The translations under genes and the position numbers were made by a program. Under the pieces are notes generated by a model. It had not been told where the DNA came from, made no database searches, and saw only the letters and a program-made list of their open reading frames with translations. A stretch of DNA of 64,000 nt from Tunicatimonas pelagia (lineage in GTDB: Bacteria; Bacteroidota; Bacteroidia; Cytophagales; Cyclobacteriaceae). Location: assembly GCF_030506325.1 (NCBI RefSeq), contig NZ_CP120683.1:186001-250000 (forward strand), read 5' to 3'. How positions within the stretch are numbered: the first letter of the stretch is position 1; every line of letters starts with the position of its first letter. Shown here one piece after another: positions 1 through 8,551 of this stretch.

Positions 1-24
1 CTTACTGCGGAGCAGTAGATCAAT

Positions 25-663
25 TTAATTGTCAATTGTTACAACGGGTTGGCTTGCCTTAGCGTAGGCAAAACGAACCGGGCTTGCTACCTGATGGTAG
101 GCATCTAAACCACTACAAGTAATGGTTTCTGCTTTTACTAAATCAATAAATCCGTCGGAGCCAACACAGTACTCGGGGAGAATAATCTTTTGAATTTCAC
201 CTACTAAAAACACCGTTTCGTTGCACCGCAATGTATGGTGCTCAACGTAAGAAAGCCCAACTTTAACCGAAGCTTCAGACACAAAGGGAGCCAAAAGATC
301 GTCGGCATAATCAGGGGTAAGACCAGTACCTTCAAACTCGGAAATCTCCCAGCGAGCACTGGTATGGTGGGCTTTCTCAACGAAGTCTCTCCGAATATGA
401 TTGATTGAAAAGTGTTTCGTGGCTAATATATTTTCCAGTGTATGGCGAGCCACTGTATGAGGACGAAATAAAATGCCAATTAAAGGTGGATTAGCCCCAA
501 CATGAATAATTTGAGAGAATATTGCTAAGTTAGTACTACCTTCAGTGGACTGAGTGCCGATGAGCGCTACACTTTTAAATCCGGTAAGTGAGTTAATAAG
601 ATTGGTACGAAATCGCTTCTCCAGTGCGCTTAACTGAGCATTTGAGTAAGTTTGATTAGCCAT
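25..663 (-). CDS. Flavin reductase-like FMN-binding protein
   Basis: A 212-residue protein with the FMN-binding split-barrel fold of the flavin reductase family. The segment around residues 20-110 (LINSLTGFKSVALIGT, then a stretch ending in GILFRPHTVARHT) is typical of these proteins, which bind FMN and reduce flavin with NAD(P)H or act as small oxidoreductases. There is no signal peptide, so it is probably cytoplasmic. It is the last gene of a leftward operon with the two small genes upstream; the gap to the next gene is only 3 bp. The partner and the real substrate cannot be told from sequence. Confidence 0.85.
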   Translation of the reverse strand: MANQTYSNAQLSALEKRFRTNLINSLTGFKSVALIGTQSTEGSTNLAIFSQIIHVGANPPLIGILFRPHTVARHTLENILATKHFSINHIRRDFVEKAHHTSARWEISEFEGTGLTPDYADDLLAPFVSEASVKVGLSYVEHHTLRCNETVFLVGEIQKIILPEYCVGSDGFIDLVKAETITCSGLDAYHQVASPVRFAYAKASQPVVTIDN

Positions 664-666
664 ACA

Positions 667-1116
667 CTATATCTCAATGGCTTCTTCTATTGATTTGCAA
701 TAACGTATATCTAACTTATCAACAATGTTGTCAGGATAGTTCTGAACAATTTGACTTTTAGCAATTTCTACTGACTTTCGGAACCAAGGCTCGTCGGGTA
801 GTATCTTGCGATGCACGCTCAGGCCGTACTGATACATTTCTTTCTTCCAAACAATGAAATACCACTCCATAGAAGGCTGGTGGAAGGCTCGCAATGCCCG
901 CTTATCAAAGATAAACTTTTGACTCACTCCCTGTTTAACCAATTCCGATATTCTTAAGAAAATATCTTTAAAGTGCTCGATGGGAACATACTCTGACTTG
1001 AGTTCACAGACAATAATACCTGACCTTTCGTGATACGATACCCTAGCGAATCTAGCATCAAAGTGATCCTGAAACTGCGATATTTCAGGTGACTGGGTAA
1101 GCGTAGAATCTTTCAT
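667..1116 (-). CDS. Hypothetical protein, STAS/SpoIIAA-like size
   Basis: A 149-residue soluble protein that I do not recognise with certainty. It has alternating strands and amphipathic helices (for example residues 28-60 and 60-85), no signal peptide and no membrane segment. Its size and pattern resemble the small alpha/beta proteins of the SpoIIAA-like group that Bacteroidota often keep near regulators, but no defining motif is visible. It lies 3 bp upstream of the flavin reductase gene and 28 bp downstream of a coiled-coil gene, so the three are probably co-transcribed. The codon pattern is normal for the window. Confidence 0.65.
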   Translation of the reverse strand: MKDSTLTQSPEISQFQDHFDARFARVSYHERSGIIVCELKSEYVPIEHFKDIFLRISELVKQGVSQKFIFDKRALRAFHQPSMEWYFIVWKKEMYQYGLSVHRKILPDEPWFRKSVEIAKSQIVQNYPDNIVDKLDIRYCKSIEEAIEI

Positions 1117-1144
1117 GATGTAAAAAATTAAAAATCACTCCAAT

Positions 1145-1432
1145 TTAATGAAAACTTCCTTTTCTCCGCTTCTTGCCTTCTTCAATTTGACTATGAAGAC
1201 CATTAATCTCACCTTCTAAACGGCTAGCGTAGTTTAAGGTTGTTTTTATCATTTGCTGTTGTGAAGTGATTTGTTCCTTAAGGTACGACAATTCTGAATT
1301 CATGTCCCGTAACTTCGCTTGATATTCTTCTTTCAAACGCTGCTTATCTAGCTCTGCTTTCTTGAGCTCTTCCTTAAATATTAGGTATGCCTCCGGAGGG
1401 GTTTTTATCAAATCTGCCATGTTAATAGTCAC
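1145..1432 (-). CDS. Small coiled-coil protein
   Basis: A 95-residue, highly charged protein. Residues about 18-85 form an almost uninterrupted coiled coil rich in Lys, Glu, Leu and Gln, and it ends in a basic tail (GKKRRKGSFH). No enzymatic motif or signal peptide is present. A second methionine at residue 5 is an equally good start. It is the first gene of a short leftward operon with the unknown protein and the flavin reductase. A scaffold or oligomerisation role is the only inference possible. Confidence 0.6.
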   Translation of the reverse strand: MTINMADLIKTPPEAYLIFKEELKKAELDKQRLKEEYQAKLRDMNSELSYLKEQITSQQQMIKTTLNYASRLEGEINGLHSQIEEGKKRRKGSFH

Positions 1433-1678
1433 CTAAGCATTTACACTGTTTTTACTTACCTTAGCTCAGCAGCCATCTCGTATTTTCACTATTCTAATAG
1501 ATATGCACACATGGCTTATCCTAGAATTAAACAGTAAGATACTTACTATAGTATTAGAACAACACGCTATTTGCCCTTAAAGTTTTTACTTTGTTTAATT
1601 TGATATAAACAAAAGTTAAATTCTGCCTACGTAGCGAGTAAGTTGTGAACGGTTTAAGAACAATCTTTAGACAGGATT

Positions 1679-2389
1679 CTATAAATGTTTTACCGATGAT
1701 AACCCGCCGTCGATGTGAAGCACTTGTCCGGTTACCCAGCTACTGTCATCAGAAAGCAGGTAAATCACCGCCTGGGCAATATCGTCTGGTTTTCCGTAAC
1801 GCCCGAGCGGATGTCTTTTATTAGAAGCCTCTTTTTTCTCCTCAGTAGACAGCAAATTATCGGCTAAGGGTGTATCCGTTAGAGAAGGGGCAACCACATT
1901 AACGCGTACATTTTTATTCGCTAATTCGGCCGCCAACGCCCGTCCCAGACCTTCTACAGCCCCTTTGGCCATAGCTACCGCGGTATGAAAATTTAAACCC
2001 AATTGAACGGCTACGGTGCTAAACATTACTACACTGGCTCCTTTGGCAGCCCGCAAATTTTTCAAGGCCGCCTGAATAACTTTTACTGCACCAATGGCGT
2101 TTAGTTCAATTTCTCGCTGAAAATCAGCGGGTTTTAACGACTGAAAAGGTTTTAATGTGATGGTGCCGGGCGTGTAAACCAATCCATGCAACTGTTCGGG
2201 TAACGAATTCAGTTCGTCGGTCATTTCTAACACATCTAATGAAATATGGGTAACATTATCGTGGGTGGGCGGTTCTTGCCGAGAGGCTACGGTTACTGAT
2301 GCTCCTTCTTCTAAAAGAATATCCAGCGTAGCTTTCCCAATTCCTGAAGTGCCACCAATCAATAATATATTTTTTTCTTTAAATTTCAT
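1679..2389 (-). CDS. SDR-family protein lacking the catalytic tyrosine, in the pteridine operon
   Basis: A 236-residue short-chain dehydrogenase/reductase. The nucleotide-binding glycine motif GGTSGIGKA is at residues 12-20, Asn97 and Ser124 fit the usual catalytic positions, and Lys142 is kept in AMAKGAVEG. The tyrosine expected four residues before Lys142 is a valine (Val138), and the usual NNAG motif reads YTPG (72-75). It is the third gene of a PTPS-folE-SDR operon and overlaps folE by 11 bp. That position is where a sepiapterin-reductase-like enzyme would act in tetrahydrobiopterin synthesis. The missing tyrosine means either an altered mechanism or a non-catalytic role. Confidence 0.85.
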   Translation of the reverse strand: MKFKEKNILLIGGTSGIGKATLDILLEEGASVTVASRQEPPTHDNVTHISLDVLEMTDELNSLPEQLHGLVYTPGTITLKPFQSLKPADFQREIELNAIGAVKVIQAALKNLRAAKGASVVMFSTVAVQLGLNFHTAVAMAKGAVEGLGRALAAELANKNVRVNVVAPSLTDTPLADNLLSTEEKKEASNKRHPLGRYGKPDDIAQAVIYLLSDDSSWVTGQVLHIDGGLSSVKHL

Positions 2390-3110
2390 GTGTACTTTTT
2401 AAGCTGATATAGTTCAAAAACTCTTTTTTCTTTTCCTCATTTTCCTGGAACACCCCGCAGTATTGTGAAGTAACGGTCAGGCTATTGACATCTCGTACTC
2501 CCCGGGAGGCAACACACATGTGGGCGGCATCAATCACTACTGCAACGTCTTCCGTTTGTAGTACTTCTTTTAATTCGTTAGCAATTTGAACCGTCATACG
2601 CTCTTGCACCTGCGGACGCTTAGCATAGTACTGTACAATACGATTAATCTTCGATAAGCCAATCACATGGCCGTTAGAAATATAAGCCACGTGCGCTTTA
2701 CCGTAAATAGGCACAAAATGATGTTCACAGTTAGAGTAAAATGTAATATTTTTCTCTACCAGCATTTCATTGTACTTGTATTTATTCTCAAACAGGGCAA
2801 TATTAGGTTTATTTTCAGGTTTTAGTCCACTAAATATCTCCTGTACGTACATTTTACCTACCCGACGTGGAGTCCCTTTTAAGCTATCATCTTCCAGGTC
2901 TAGCCCTAAAATGAGCATGATTTCCTTAAAGTGCTTAGCAATCAGTTCTATCTTCAAGTCATCATCTTTCTCGAAGGCGTCTGGACGCAGTGGAGTATCG
3001 TAAGAAGTACCTACGTGGTTTTCACCTATTTCATCGGAGAGTTGATGTCCGTTATTACTGTGCCCATTAAGATGAACTCCATTATTGTTTTTTGTGGTAT
3101 CGTTAATCAT
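2379..3110 (-). CDS. folE: GTP cyclohydrolase I
   Basis: This enzyme converts GTP to 7,8-dihydroneopterin triphosphate, the first step to folate and to biopterin. The C-terminal catalytic domain (about residues 55-235) carries the zinc ligands Cys128, His131 (SNCEHHFVP) and Cys199 (HMCVASRG), plus the conserved KINRIVQYYAKRPQVQER segment. The first 45 residues are a low-complexity Asn/Gly/His-rich extension not needed for the core fold. It is flanked 10 bp away by a PTPS gene upstream and overlaps the SDR gene downstream. Homologues in folate operons usually sit with folate genes, so this context points to a different pterin product. Confidence 0.97.
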   Translation of the reverse strand: MINDTTKNNNGVHLNGHSNNGHQLSDEIGENHVGTSYDTPLRPDAFEKDDDLKIELIAKHFKEIMLILGLDLEDDSLKGTPRRVGKMYVQEIFSGLKPENKPNIALFENKYKYNEMLVEKNITFYSNCEHHFVPIYGKAHVAYISNGHVIGLSKINRIVQYYAKRPQVQERMTVQIANELKEVLQTEDVAVVIDAAHMCVASRGVRDVNSLTVTSQYCGVFQENEEKKKEFLNYISLKSTHEI

Positions 3111-3120
3111 TAGTCTTTAA

Positions 3121-3531
3121 TTAAGCGGGGTATTCAACAAAATTTCTTTCTGTCTCAAATAGTACAACTTTTAAATCACATTCTTCATTTATCCGGGGAC
3201 GGATTAGATTCCAGATTACTACCGCAATATTTTCGGCCGTAGGGTTTACCTTTCTGAATTCTTCAGTATCTAAGTTTAAATTCTTATGATCGAAGCGTGA
3301 AGTCACTTCTTCCCGAATTATATCTTTAAGCTTTTTCATATCGTACACATAGCCTGTCTGAGGATCGGGATAGCCACTTACCTTCACAATTAAATCATAA
3401 TTATGTCCGTGGTAATTCGGTAGGTTACACTTTCCAAATACTTGCTCGTTTTGCTCATTAGACCACTCAGGATTATGAAGACGATGGGCGGCGTTGAAAT
3501 GCTCTTTTCTACAGACTGTAACTTTATTCAT
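3121..3531 (-). CDS. 6-pyruvoyl-tetrahydropterin synthase / 6-carboxytetrahydropterin synthase family
   Basis: A 136-residue T-fold enzyme acting on dihydroneopterin triphosphate. Zinc ligands His16, His41 and His43 (HRLHN; NYHGHNY), catalytic Cys35 (FGKCNLPN), Asp81-His82 (FDHKNLNLD) and Glu126 (ETERN) are all present. The segment FGKCNLPNYHGHNY followed by DPQTGYVYDMKKLK looks more like eukaryotic 6-pyruvoyl-tetrahydropterin synthase than like bacterial QueD. It leads a three-gene operon with folE and an SDR protein, and no queuosine genes are nearby. PTPS for a biopterin-type cofactor is therefore the favoured call; QueD remains possible. Confidence 0.92.
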   Translation of the reverse strand: MNKVTVCRKEHFNAAHRLHNPEWSNEQNEQVFGKCNLPNYHGHNYDLIVKVSGYPDPQTGYVYDMKKLKDIIREEVTSRFDHKNLNLDTEEFRKVNPTAENIAVVIWNLIRPRINEECDLKVVLFETERNFVEYPA

Positions 3532-3756
3532 AAAATATTCTTGAAGTTTTTTTGTTTAAGTTTTTGTTAGAAATAATTTAACACAGTAAAGGCAATGGAT
3601 TAACGCGCTTATCTCTTAAAAGTTATCAGTTGGAAATATTATTAAAAAAAATTAGATTACTGTTTACGTTTTACCTTTTGCTTACACTAAGGATAAAAGA
3701 TACGTAGTGGGTTTACGCTATGGCAACGTTTTTGTTCACTCCTATTCTATTATCCT

Positions 3757-4167
3757 ATGCTTGTGATGACAAATCTATATATTCCTCGTACCACTAAGAC
3801 CCCAGATATTTTTTTCGATCTGGAAATGGGGAACTTCGAGATTAAAGGACGATCTATACCCGAAAACTCGGTAGATTTTTATTCTCAGGTGATGCAGTGG
3901 CTAGATGAGTACGAGATAAACCCCAGCAATACTACCAACCTTAGCGTGAAGCTAGAGTATTTCAACACTTCTTCTTCCAAGTGCTTGATTGACATTTTCC
4001 GCCGTCTGGAGAAGCTGCACAACATTAGTACCCAAGTTGAAGTGCACTGGTACTACGAAACTGAAGACGACGATATGCGAGAATCCGGCGAAGATTTTCG
4101 TGATTTAGTTAGAATGCCCGTTATCCTCCACGAAATAGCTAATGACATTTCTGAGCAGATAAGTTGA
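3757..4167 (+). CDS. DUF1987 / SiaC-family regulatory phosphoprotein
   Basis: A 136-residue cytoplasmic protein of the DUF1987 family, whose characterised member SiaC is a phosphoprotein partner of a SiaB-type kinase and a SiaA-type phosphatase controlling biofilm and c-di-GMP signalling. Visible family features are the N-terminal YIPRTTKTPDIFFDLEMGNFE, the ENSVDFY segment and the conserved SSKCL around the phosphorylation site. Here it stands alone with no kinase or phosphatase next to it. A second in-frame ATG three codons on is an equally good start. The family call is firm; the role in this organism is inferred. Confidence 0.85.
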   Translation: MLVMTNLYIPRTTKTPDIFFDLEMGNFEIKGRSIPENSVDFYSQVMQWLDEYEINPSNTTNLSVKLEYFNTSSSKCLIDIFRRLEKLHNISTQVEVHWYYETEDDDMRESGEDFRDLVRMPVILHEIANDISEQIS

Positions 4168-4265
4168 GGCAGGGTGCAAATTTCTTTTCTTTCTTATCTC
4201 CCAACAAACTGATATGTTTTCTTCTAAACCACCCAACCTTATACTTCCTATCTTTTCATATTTTA

Positions 4266-4293
4266 TATCTCACATCTCACATCTCATATTTCA
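4266..4293. repeat. Heptanucleotide tandem repeat
   Basis: Four consecutive 7-bp units (TATCTCA, CATCTCA, CATCTCA, TATTTCA) lie between the SiaC-like gene and the convergent DUF2147 gene, just touching the latter's stop codon. The same 7-bp phasing is seen in other intergenic regions of this window. Confidence 0.7.
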
Positions 4294-4737
4294 TTTTGCT
4301 CTTATCCACTTTTCTGAGCGGCCGACTAGCGAGATGCCAACGTAACCCCGTACTTCAAGTTCGTTGCCACCTTTTTTGAGGCGCATTAAGCAGCTGTAGG
4401 TTTTGCCTGATTCAGGATCGTAAATCTCACCGTCTTCGTATTCCCCCTCACCTTCATAGGTTAGATCTTCCAAAATATTAATTCCAACAATAGTGCGCTC
4501 TCGTAAACTTTCGTTGGGATTTCCTTTGTCAAGTATAGGAGTACCATCCGTATTTTCTGGCTCTTTCAACCATACTATTTTACCGCAGAAGGTATCACCG
4601 CAGGGGTAGACTTCTACTTTTCCTCGCTGGTCGGTCGTATACCAAGTACCCACCACCGCTTCCGCCGACTGAGCTAGAGAGACTGCATAAGCATTGAATG
4701 CTAAAAAAATTCCTATCAGGATTGATTTACTAATCAT
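4291..4737 (-). CDS. DUF2147 secreted protein
   Basis: A 148-residue exported protein. Residues 1-22 form a signal peptide ending at SLAQS. The mature part is a DUF2147 domain: VVGTWYTTDQRGKVEVYPCGDTFCGKIVWL near the start, a YDPESGKTYS turn in the middle and a GYVGISLVGRSEKWIR ending. Two cysteines (PCGDTFCGK) could form a disulfide. DUF2147 proteins are periplasmic beta-rich proteins of unknown function. It converges on the SiaC-like gene; nothing nearby suggests a pathway. Confidence 0.88.
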   Translation of the reverse strand: MISKSILIGIFLAFNAYAVSLAQSAEAVVGTWYTTDQRGKVEVYPCGDTFCGKIVWLKEPENTDGTPILDKGNPNESLRERTIVGINILEDLTYEGEGEYEDGEIYDPESGKTYSCLMRLKKGGNELEVRGYVGISLVGRSEKWIRAK

Positions 4738-4807
4738 ATGCGTTGTATTTTCAAGGTTTATTTAAAATAAATTGCTTGCAGGAATAATTGTTTTCTAGTT
4801 TATCCGA

Positions 4808-5536
4808 ATGCCTAACACCGCCCCTACCCGCAAATTACCTACTCAAATCAGAATCAGCTTGCGGGAACAGCAACTTATCCTGTTACCCCAACGAGCTATC
4901 TGGTGGGAGGAGCAACGCTTTTTATTACTGGCTGACTTGCATTTAGGCAAAGCCGGACACTTCCGAAAAAATGGTTCACCCATTCCGGCAGCAGTTCACT
5001 GGCAAGACTTGGTGGTGCTAGGCACGCTCATCGAAACTTATCAACCCGAGAAAGTAGTGCTACTGGGCGACTTGTTCCATAGTGACCTAAATAATGAGTG
5101 GCTGGATTTTGCTCAGTGGATGCAGCAGTATCATCCGCTTCCGTTTGTGCTAGTGAAAGGCAACCACGACGTGCTACCCGATGCGGCTTATGACCTACCT
5201 CAACTAGAGGTAATTCCCGAGCAATGGCAAGTAGCCCCATTTCTATTTTCCCACAAACCCATTATTGAACCAAAAAACCAACGAGGTGGCTGGGCATTCC
5301 CATCATTGCCCAAGCCAGAGACTGATTTTTACAATCTGGCCGGGCATATTCATCCAGGAACTACGGTACGTTTGGGATTGGGACAGAGCCAGCGAATGCC
5401 CTGCTTTTTTTTCGGCTCAACAATAGGTTTACTTCCGGCCTTCGGGCAGTTTACGGGCTGTGTGCGAATGAACATCCAATCTCAATATCAGGTTTACGGG
5501 GTTGTAAGTGAGCGAAGTATTACTCGGGTAAGGTAG
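4808..5536 (+). CDS. pdeM: Metallophosphoesterase, PdeM-type endonuclease
   Basis: A 242-residue calcineurin-like phosphoesterase of the ligase-associated DNA-damage-response (PdeM) type. The metal-binding motifs appear in order: LLADLHLGKAGHFRKNG, LLGDLFHS, VKGNHDVLP, FSHKP and AGHIHPG. The DLHLGKAGHFR block with the following PIP is diagnostic of this subgroup. In many bacteria pdeM sits beside a DNA ligase, an Lhr-like helicase and a beta-CASP exonuclease; none of these is within the window, so the gene is detached here. Predicted cytoplasmic. Confidence 0.88.
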   Translation: MPNTAPTRKLPTQIRISLREQQLILLPQRAIWWEEQRFLLLADLHLGKAGHFRKNGSPIPAAVHWQDLVVLGTLIETYQPEKVVLLGDLFHSDLNNEWLDFAQWMQQYHPLPFVLVKGNHDVLPDAAYDLPQLEVIPEQWQVAPFLFSHKPIIEPKNQRGGWAFPSLPKPETDFYNLAGHIHPGTTVRLGLGQSQRMPCFFFGSTIGLLPAFGQFTGCVRMNIQSQYQVYGVVSERSITRVR

Positions 5537-5562
5537 TAGTTAACCCAATAAGTTCTATCTGG

Positions 5563-6150
5563 TTAAGGGTTACTTGAAGGTGCCCCTTGGTTTGCCCTGA
5601 GTTTTTTCAAGGGTATGCTCTTGGTTCTGAATTTGCCTCTTAGGTCTATATATCCCACAATTGCCTTTCCCTTTTTGAGTACAATAATTTCGGCTTTCAC
5701 TACCCGACTTTCAGTGTCATCAAAAAACTCAATGTCCTGCCCCAACACAAAACCGATATACTCCGAATTTGCCTCCTTCTTAAGCTCTGCCAGAAAATCA
5801 GAATCACCTGCCCCAACTACTTCGGCCGTGATGATTGCGGTAGTAGTATAGATTCCCGGAAAGTAGAAAGCATCCTTCATGTCTAGTGTGTAATTAGTAA
5901 AATATTGACCTTCCTCGAGAGGATATTTTGCAAGCAAATTCCTTCTAGCATCAGCAACTAAGGCATCCGTACTATTTCCGCCCAAAAACCAGAATCTGCT
6001 AACTTTTGCGTAGCCATGAACAATGTCCACAATGTTTGAGTCACTATCCATTTTGGTACCTTCGGTGAGTAGACCATGATGATAGGCGGTGCACGCGTTG
6101 AGTAGTAAAAATACTGATAGAGCCAGTTTAATTCTAAAAAAATACTTCAT
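5563..6150 (-). CDS. Putative lipoprotein of unknown function (DUF6567-like)
   Basis: A 195-residue exported lipoprotein. The signal sequence ends in a lipobox (VFLLLNAC, Cys20), so it is anchored in a membrane. The mature region has the pattern VHGYAKVSRFWFLGGNSTDALVADARRNLLAKYPL, common in Bacteroidota lipoproteins that I believe are grouped as DUF6567, followed by several beta strands. No catalytic motif is seen. It converges with pdeM (27 bp apart). The family name is from memory and is the least certain part of the call. Confidence 0.7.
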   Translation of the reverse strand: MKYFFRIKLALSVFLLLNACTAYHHGLLTEGTKMDSDSNIVDIVHGYAKVSRFWFLGGNSTDALVADARRNLLAKYPLEEGQYFTNYTLDMKDAFYFPGIYTTTAIITAEVVGAGDSDFLAELKKEANSEYIGFVLGQDIEFFDDTESRVVKAEIIVLKKGKAIVGYIDLRGKFRTKSIPLKKLRANQGAPSSNP

Positions 6151-6377
6151 GATAAGGTTATGGTTAAGTGATTACTTAAATATAGTTAATATCGCTTGAG
6201 AAAGTCATCTATTTTGAAGTTTGGCGGGTGGAAAATCAGGCTTTTCCCCAAAGTTAACGAGGATTGTCAATCGCCTTGGGTAAGCAGACTCCAGCCAATT
6301 CGTTGCTTGGTTCACTTGAAATAGCGTATACTTTGGTTTTAAAGAAATAATCCGCTATTTACCAGATAAATTATATC

Positions 6378-6405
6378 GCTAACTGCTAACCACCAACTAA
6401 CCGCT
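6378..6405. repeat. Heptanucleotide-phased repeat upstream of the GntP gene
   Basis: Degenerate 7-bp units (GCTAACT, GCTAACC, ACCAACT, AACCGCT) end 15 bp before the GntP start codon. They belong to the same short repeat style as other loci here. Being so close to the start, they may form part of the 5-prime leader. Confidence 0.5.
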
Positions 6406-6420
6406 ACCGAACCAACCTCT

Positions 6421-7749
6421 ATGCTCACTATTCTGATTATTTTACTCACCCTGGCACTCATCATTGTTGCCATTATTAAGTTTGATATTCATCCGTTTCT
6501 GGCGTTGCTAGTCGGAGCCATTCTGTACGGATTATTAGCCGGAATGTCGCCTGAACTGATTGTGCAGTCTATCTCTGAGGGTTTTGGAGGGGTGTTGGGA
6601 AGTATTGGCTTACTGATTCTGCTAGGAGTGATTATTGGTACTTTTCTAGAGAAAACAAGTGGAGCATTTGTCATTGCCCAAAAAATACTGGCTTGGATCG
6701 GAGAGAAATCAGTGATGCTAGCCATGATGATCACGGGCTATATTTTGTCTATTCCGGTATTTGGGGACAGCACCTTCATCATGCTCAACCCCATTAACAA
6801 ATCACTTTCATTTAAGGGTAAACTACCGTTTGCTGCCACCACTATCGCCCTAACAATGGGTATCACCGCGAGTCACTCGCTAGTCCCTCCTACCCCGGGG
6901 CCCATTGCTGCTGCCGGAATTTTAGATGCTGACTTAGGAATGGTTATCTTTTGGGGACTGATTATTAGCTTGTCCTCACTTATTCCTTGTTTCTTATATG
7001 CCAAATACGTTGCTTCCCGCATCAAGCTAACCCCTCAGTTTGCCGAAGAAGAAAAAACGACCCAAGAAAAGAAGTACCCCTCTCTCGGAAAATGTTTTTT
7101 GCCAATTATTGTTCCCCTCTTACTCATTGTTTTGAATTCTATTGCGAAGTATCCCACTCAGCCTTTTGGGGAGAATACTTTTACTACAATTCTGTCCTTT
7201 TTAGGTAGCCCCGTGATTGCGTTGTTGATCGGAGCGTTTCTTTCGTTTATGCTTCCGGCAAAATTTGATAAATCGCTACTATCAGCCAGCGGTTGGTTTG
7301 GTGAAGCAATCATTATTGCCGCTCCGGTCATTCTAATTACCGGAGCCGGAGGGGTTTTTGGTAAGATGCTACAGAACTCCGGCATTGCCGATTTGGTAAG
7401 TGATGGTATTAGCGGAGGTAATCTCAGCTTATTCTTACCTTTCGTGATGGCTCTGGCATTAAAGGGAGCCCAAGGCTCTTCTACGGTTGCTTTGGTTACT
7501 ACCGCTTCTATCGTCGCTCCGCTGCTACCGTCTTTAGGATTAGATACGCCAACGCTTCGGGTGTTTACCGTACTGGCTACCGGAGCCGGGGCAACGGCAC
7601 CCTCTCATGCCAACGACAGCTTTTTCTGGGCGATGACCCAGCTCACCGGAATGAATATTAAGCAAGGGTACCAATCGCATAGTGTAGGCACACTTATTCT
7701 GGCTACTACGGCAATTAGTCTCATTTTTCTGATTACTACCTTTATCTAG
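6421..7749 (+). CDS. GntP-family gluconate:H+ symporter
   Basis: A 442-residue inner-membrane permease with about 12-14 hydrophobic segments. GntP family hallmarks include GFGGVLGSIGLLILLGVIIGTFLE, the SHSLVPPTPGPIAAAGIL loop and the late GAQGSSTVALVTTASI and GAGATAPSHANDSFFW segments. The family imports gluconate or related aldonates with protons. It converges with an IdnO-like SDR gene on the opposite strand, overlapping by 8 bp, which fits sugar-acid metabolism. Substrate within the family cannot be fixed from sequence. Confidence 0.93.
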   Translation: MLTILIILLTLALIIVAIIKFDIHPFLALLVGAILYGLLAGMSPELIVQSISEGFGGVLGSIGLLILLGVIIGTFLEKTSGAFVIAQKILAWIGEKSVMLAMMITGYILSIPVFGDSTFIMLNPINKSLSFKGKLPFAATTIALTMGITASHSLVPPTPGPIAAAGILDADLGMVIFWGLIISLSSLIPCFLYAKYVASRIKLTPQFAEEEKTTQEKKYPSLGKCFLPIIVPLLLIVLNSIAKYPTQPFGENTFTTILSFLGSPVIALLIGAFLSFMLPAKFDKSLLSASGWFGEAIIIAAPVILITGAGGVFGKMLQNSGIADLVSDGISGGNLSLFLPFVMALALKGAQGSSTVALVTTASIVAPLLPSLGLDTPTLRVFTVLATGAGATAPSHANDSFFWAMTQLTGMNIKQGYQSHSVGTLILATTAISLIFLITTFI

Positions 7750-8527
7750 CCGTCCAACCCCCATCAACGGTCAGCATCGAGCCGACCATGTAACTGGCAG
7801 CATCGCTGGCGAGAAAGATAGCCGCTCCCTGAACCTCCTTTAGTTTGCCCCAGCGGCCTAAGGCGGTAGCCCCTACAATAAACTGCTTGGCTTCTTCGGT
7901 TTCGGCAATGGATACATTCATTTCGGTGAGAAAGGGACCAGGGCAAATAGCATTGACGTTGATGTTAAACGATGCCAGCTCCAGTGCCAAAGCACGAGTC
8001 ATTTGCACCACTGCTCCTTTACTGGCGGTGTAGGGTGTTCGGTTGGCTAAACCCACTAGTCCTAGCGTACTCGCCAGATTGATAATACTACCCCGCTGCT
8101 GCTTTTTCATATAAGGTGTCACCGCCCGACAGCAAAGCCAGGTACCGGTAACATTCACGTCCATCACCTGCTTAAACTCACTCTCCGTCAACTCATCAAT
8201 AGCTCCCCGAATATTAATTCCTGCGCTATTAATCAGAATGTCTATCCGCCCAAAAGCATCTAAGGCAGCCTGCGCCATTGCTTCGGTTTGATCTTTAACC
8301 GTTACATCAGCCGAGAAAAAGGTTGCTTTGGTTTCATATGTATCGTTGAGTTGTTTGGCAGCCTGTTCACCTTCCTCAGGGTTACGATTGACCAACATAA
8401 CGTTGGCTCCGGCAGAGGTCAGTCCGGCTGCCATTGCAAAGCCCAGCCCTTTTGAACCTCCGGTAATGATAGCGGACCTTCCGCTCAAATCGAATTGACT
8501 AATTCCAGGAAGTTTTTTCTCACTCAT
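7742..8527 (-). CDS. SDR oxidoreductase, gluconate 5-dehydrogenase-like
   Basis: A 261-residue classical short-chain dehydrogenase. The cofactor motif TGGSKGLG is at residues 22-29, followed by NSAGIN, a catalytic Ser in NLASTLGLVG and YTASK with the catalytic Tyr and Lys. The closest family pattern is gluconate 5-dehydrogenase / IdnO, which interconverts 5-keto-gluconate and gluconate. The gene lies 24 bp downstream of the interrupted phytanoyl-CoA dioxygenase gene and tail-to-tail with a GntP permease, so a role in sugar-acid use is reasonable. Exact substrate is inferred. Confidence 0.9.
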   Translation of the reverse strand: MSEKKLPGISQFDLSGRSAIITGGSKGLGFAMAAGLTSAGANVMLVNRNPEEGEQAAKQLNDTYETKATFFSADVTVKDQTEAMAQAALDAFGRIDILINSAGINIRGAIDELTESEFKQVMDVNVTGTWLCCRAVTPYMKKQQRGSIINLASTLGLVGLANRTPYTASKGAVVQMTRALALELASFNINVNAICPGPFLTEMNVSIAETEEAKQFIVGATALGRWGKLKEVQGAAIFLASDAASYMVGSMLTVDGGWTAR

Positions 8528-8551
8528 TTTTGATTATTTTTTTGTAGAAAC

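Noticed and set aside
3121-3531. QueD of the queuosine pathway
   Set aside because: Not excluded, but the FGKCNLPN and DPQTGYVYDMKKLK segments and the folE-SDR context fit PTPS better, and no queC or queE is nearby.
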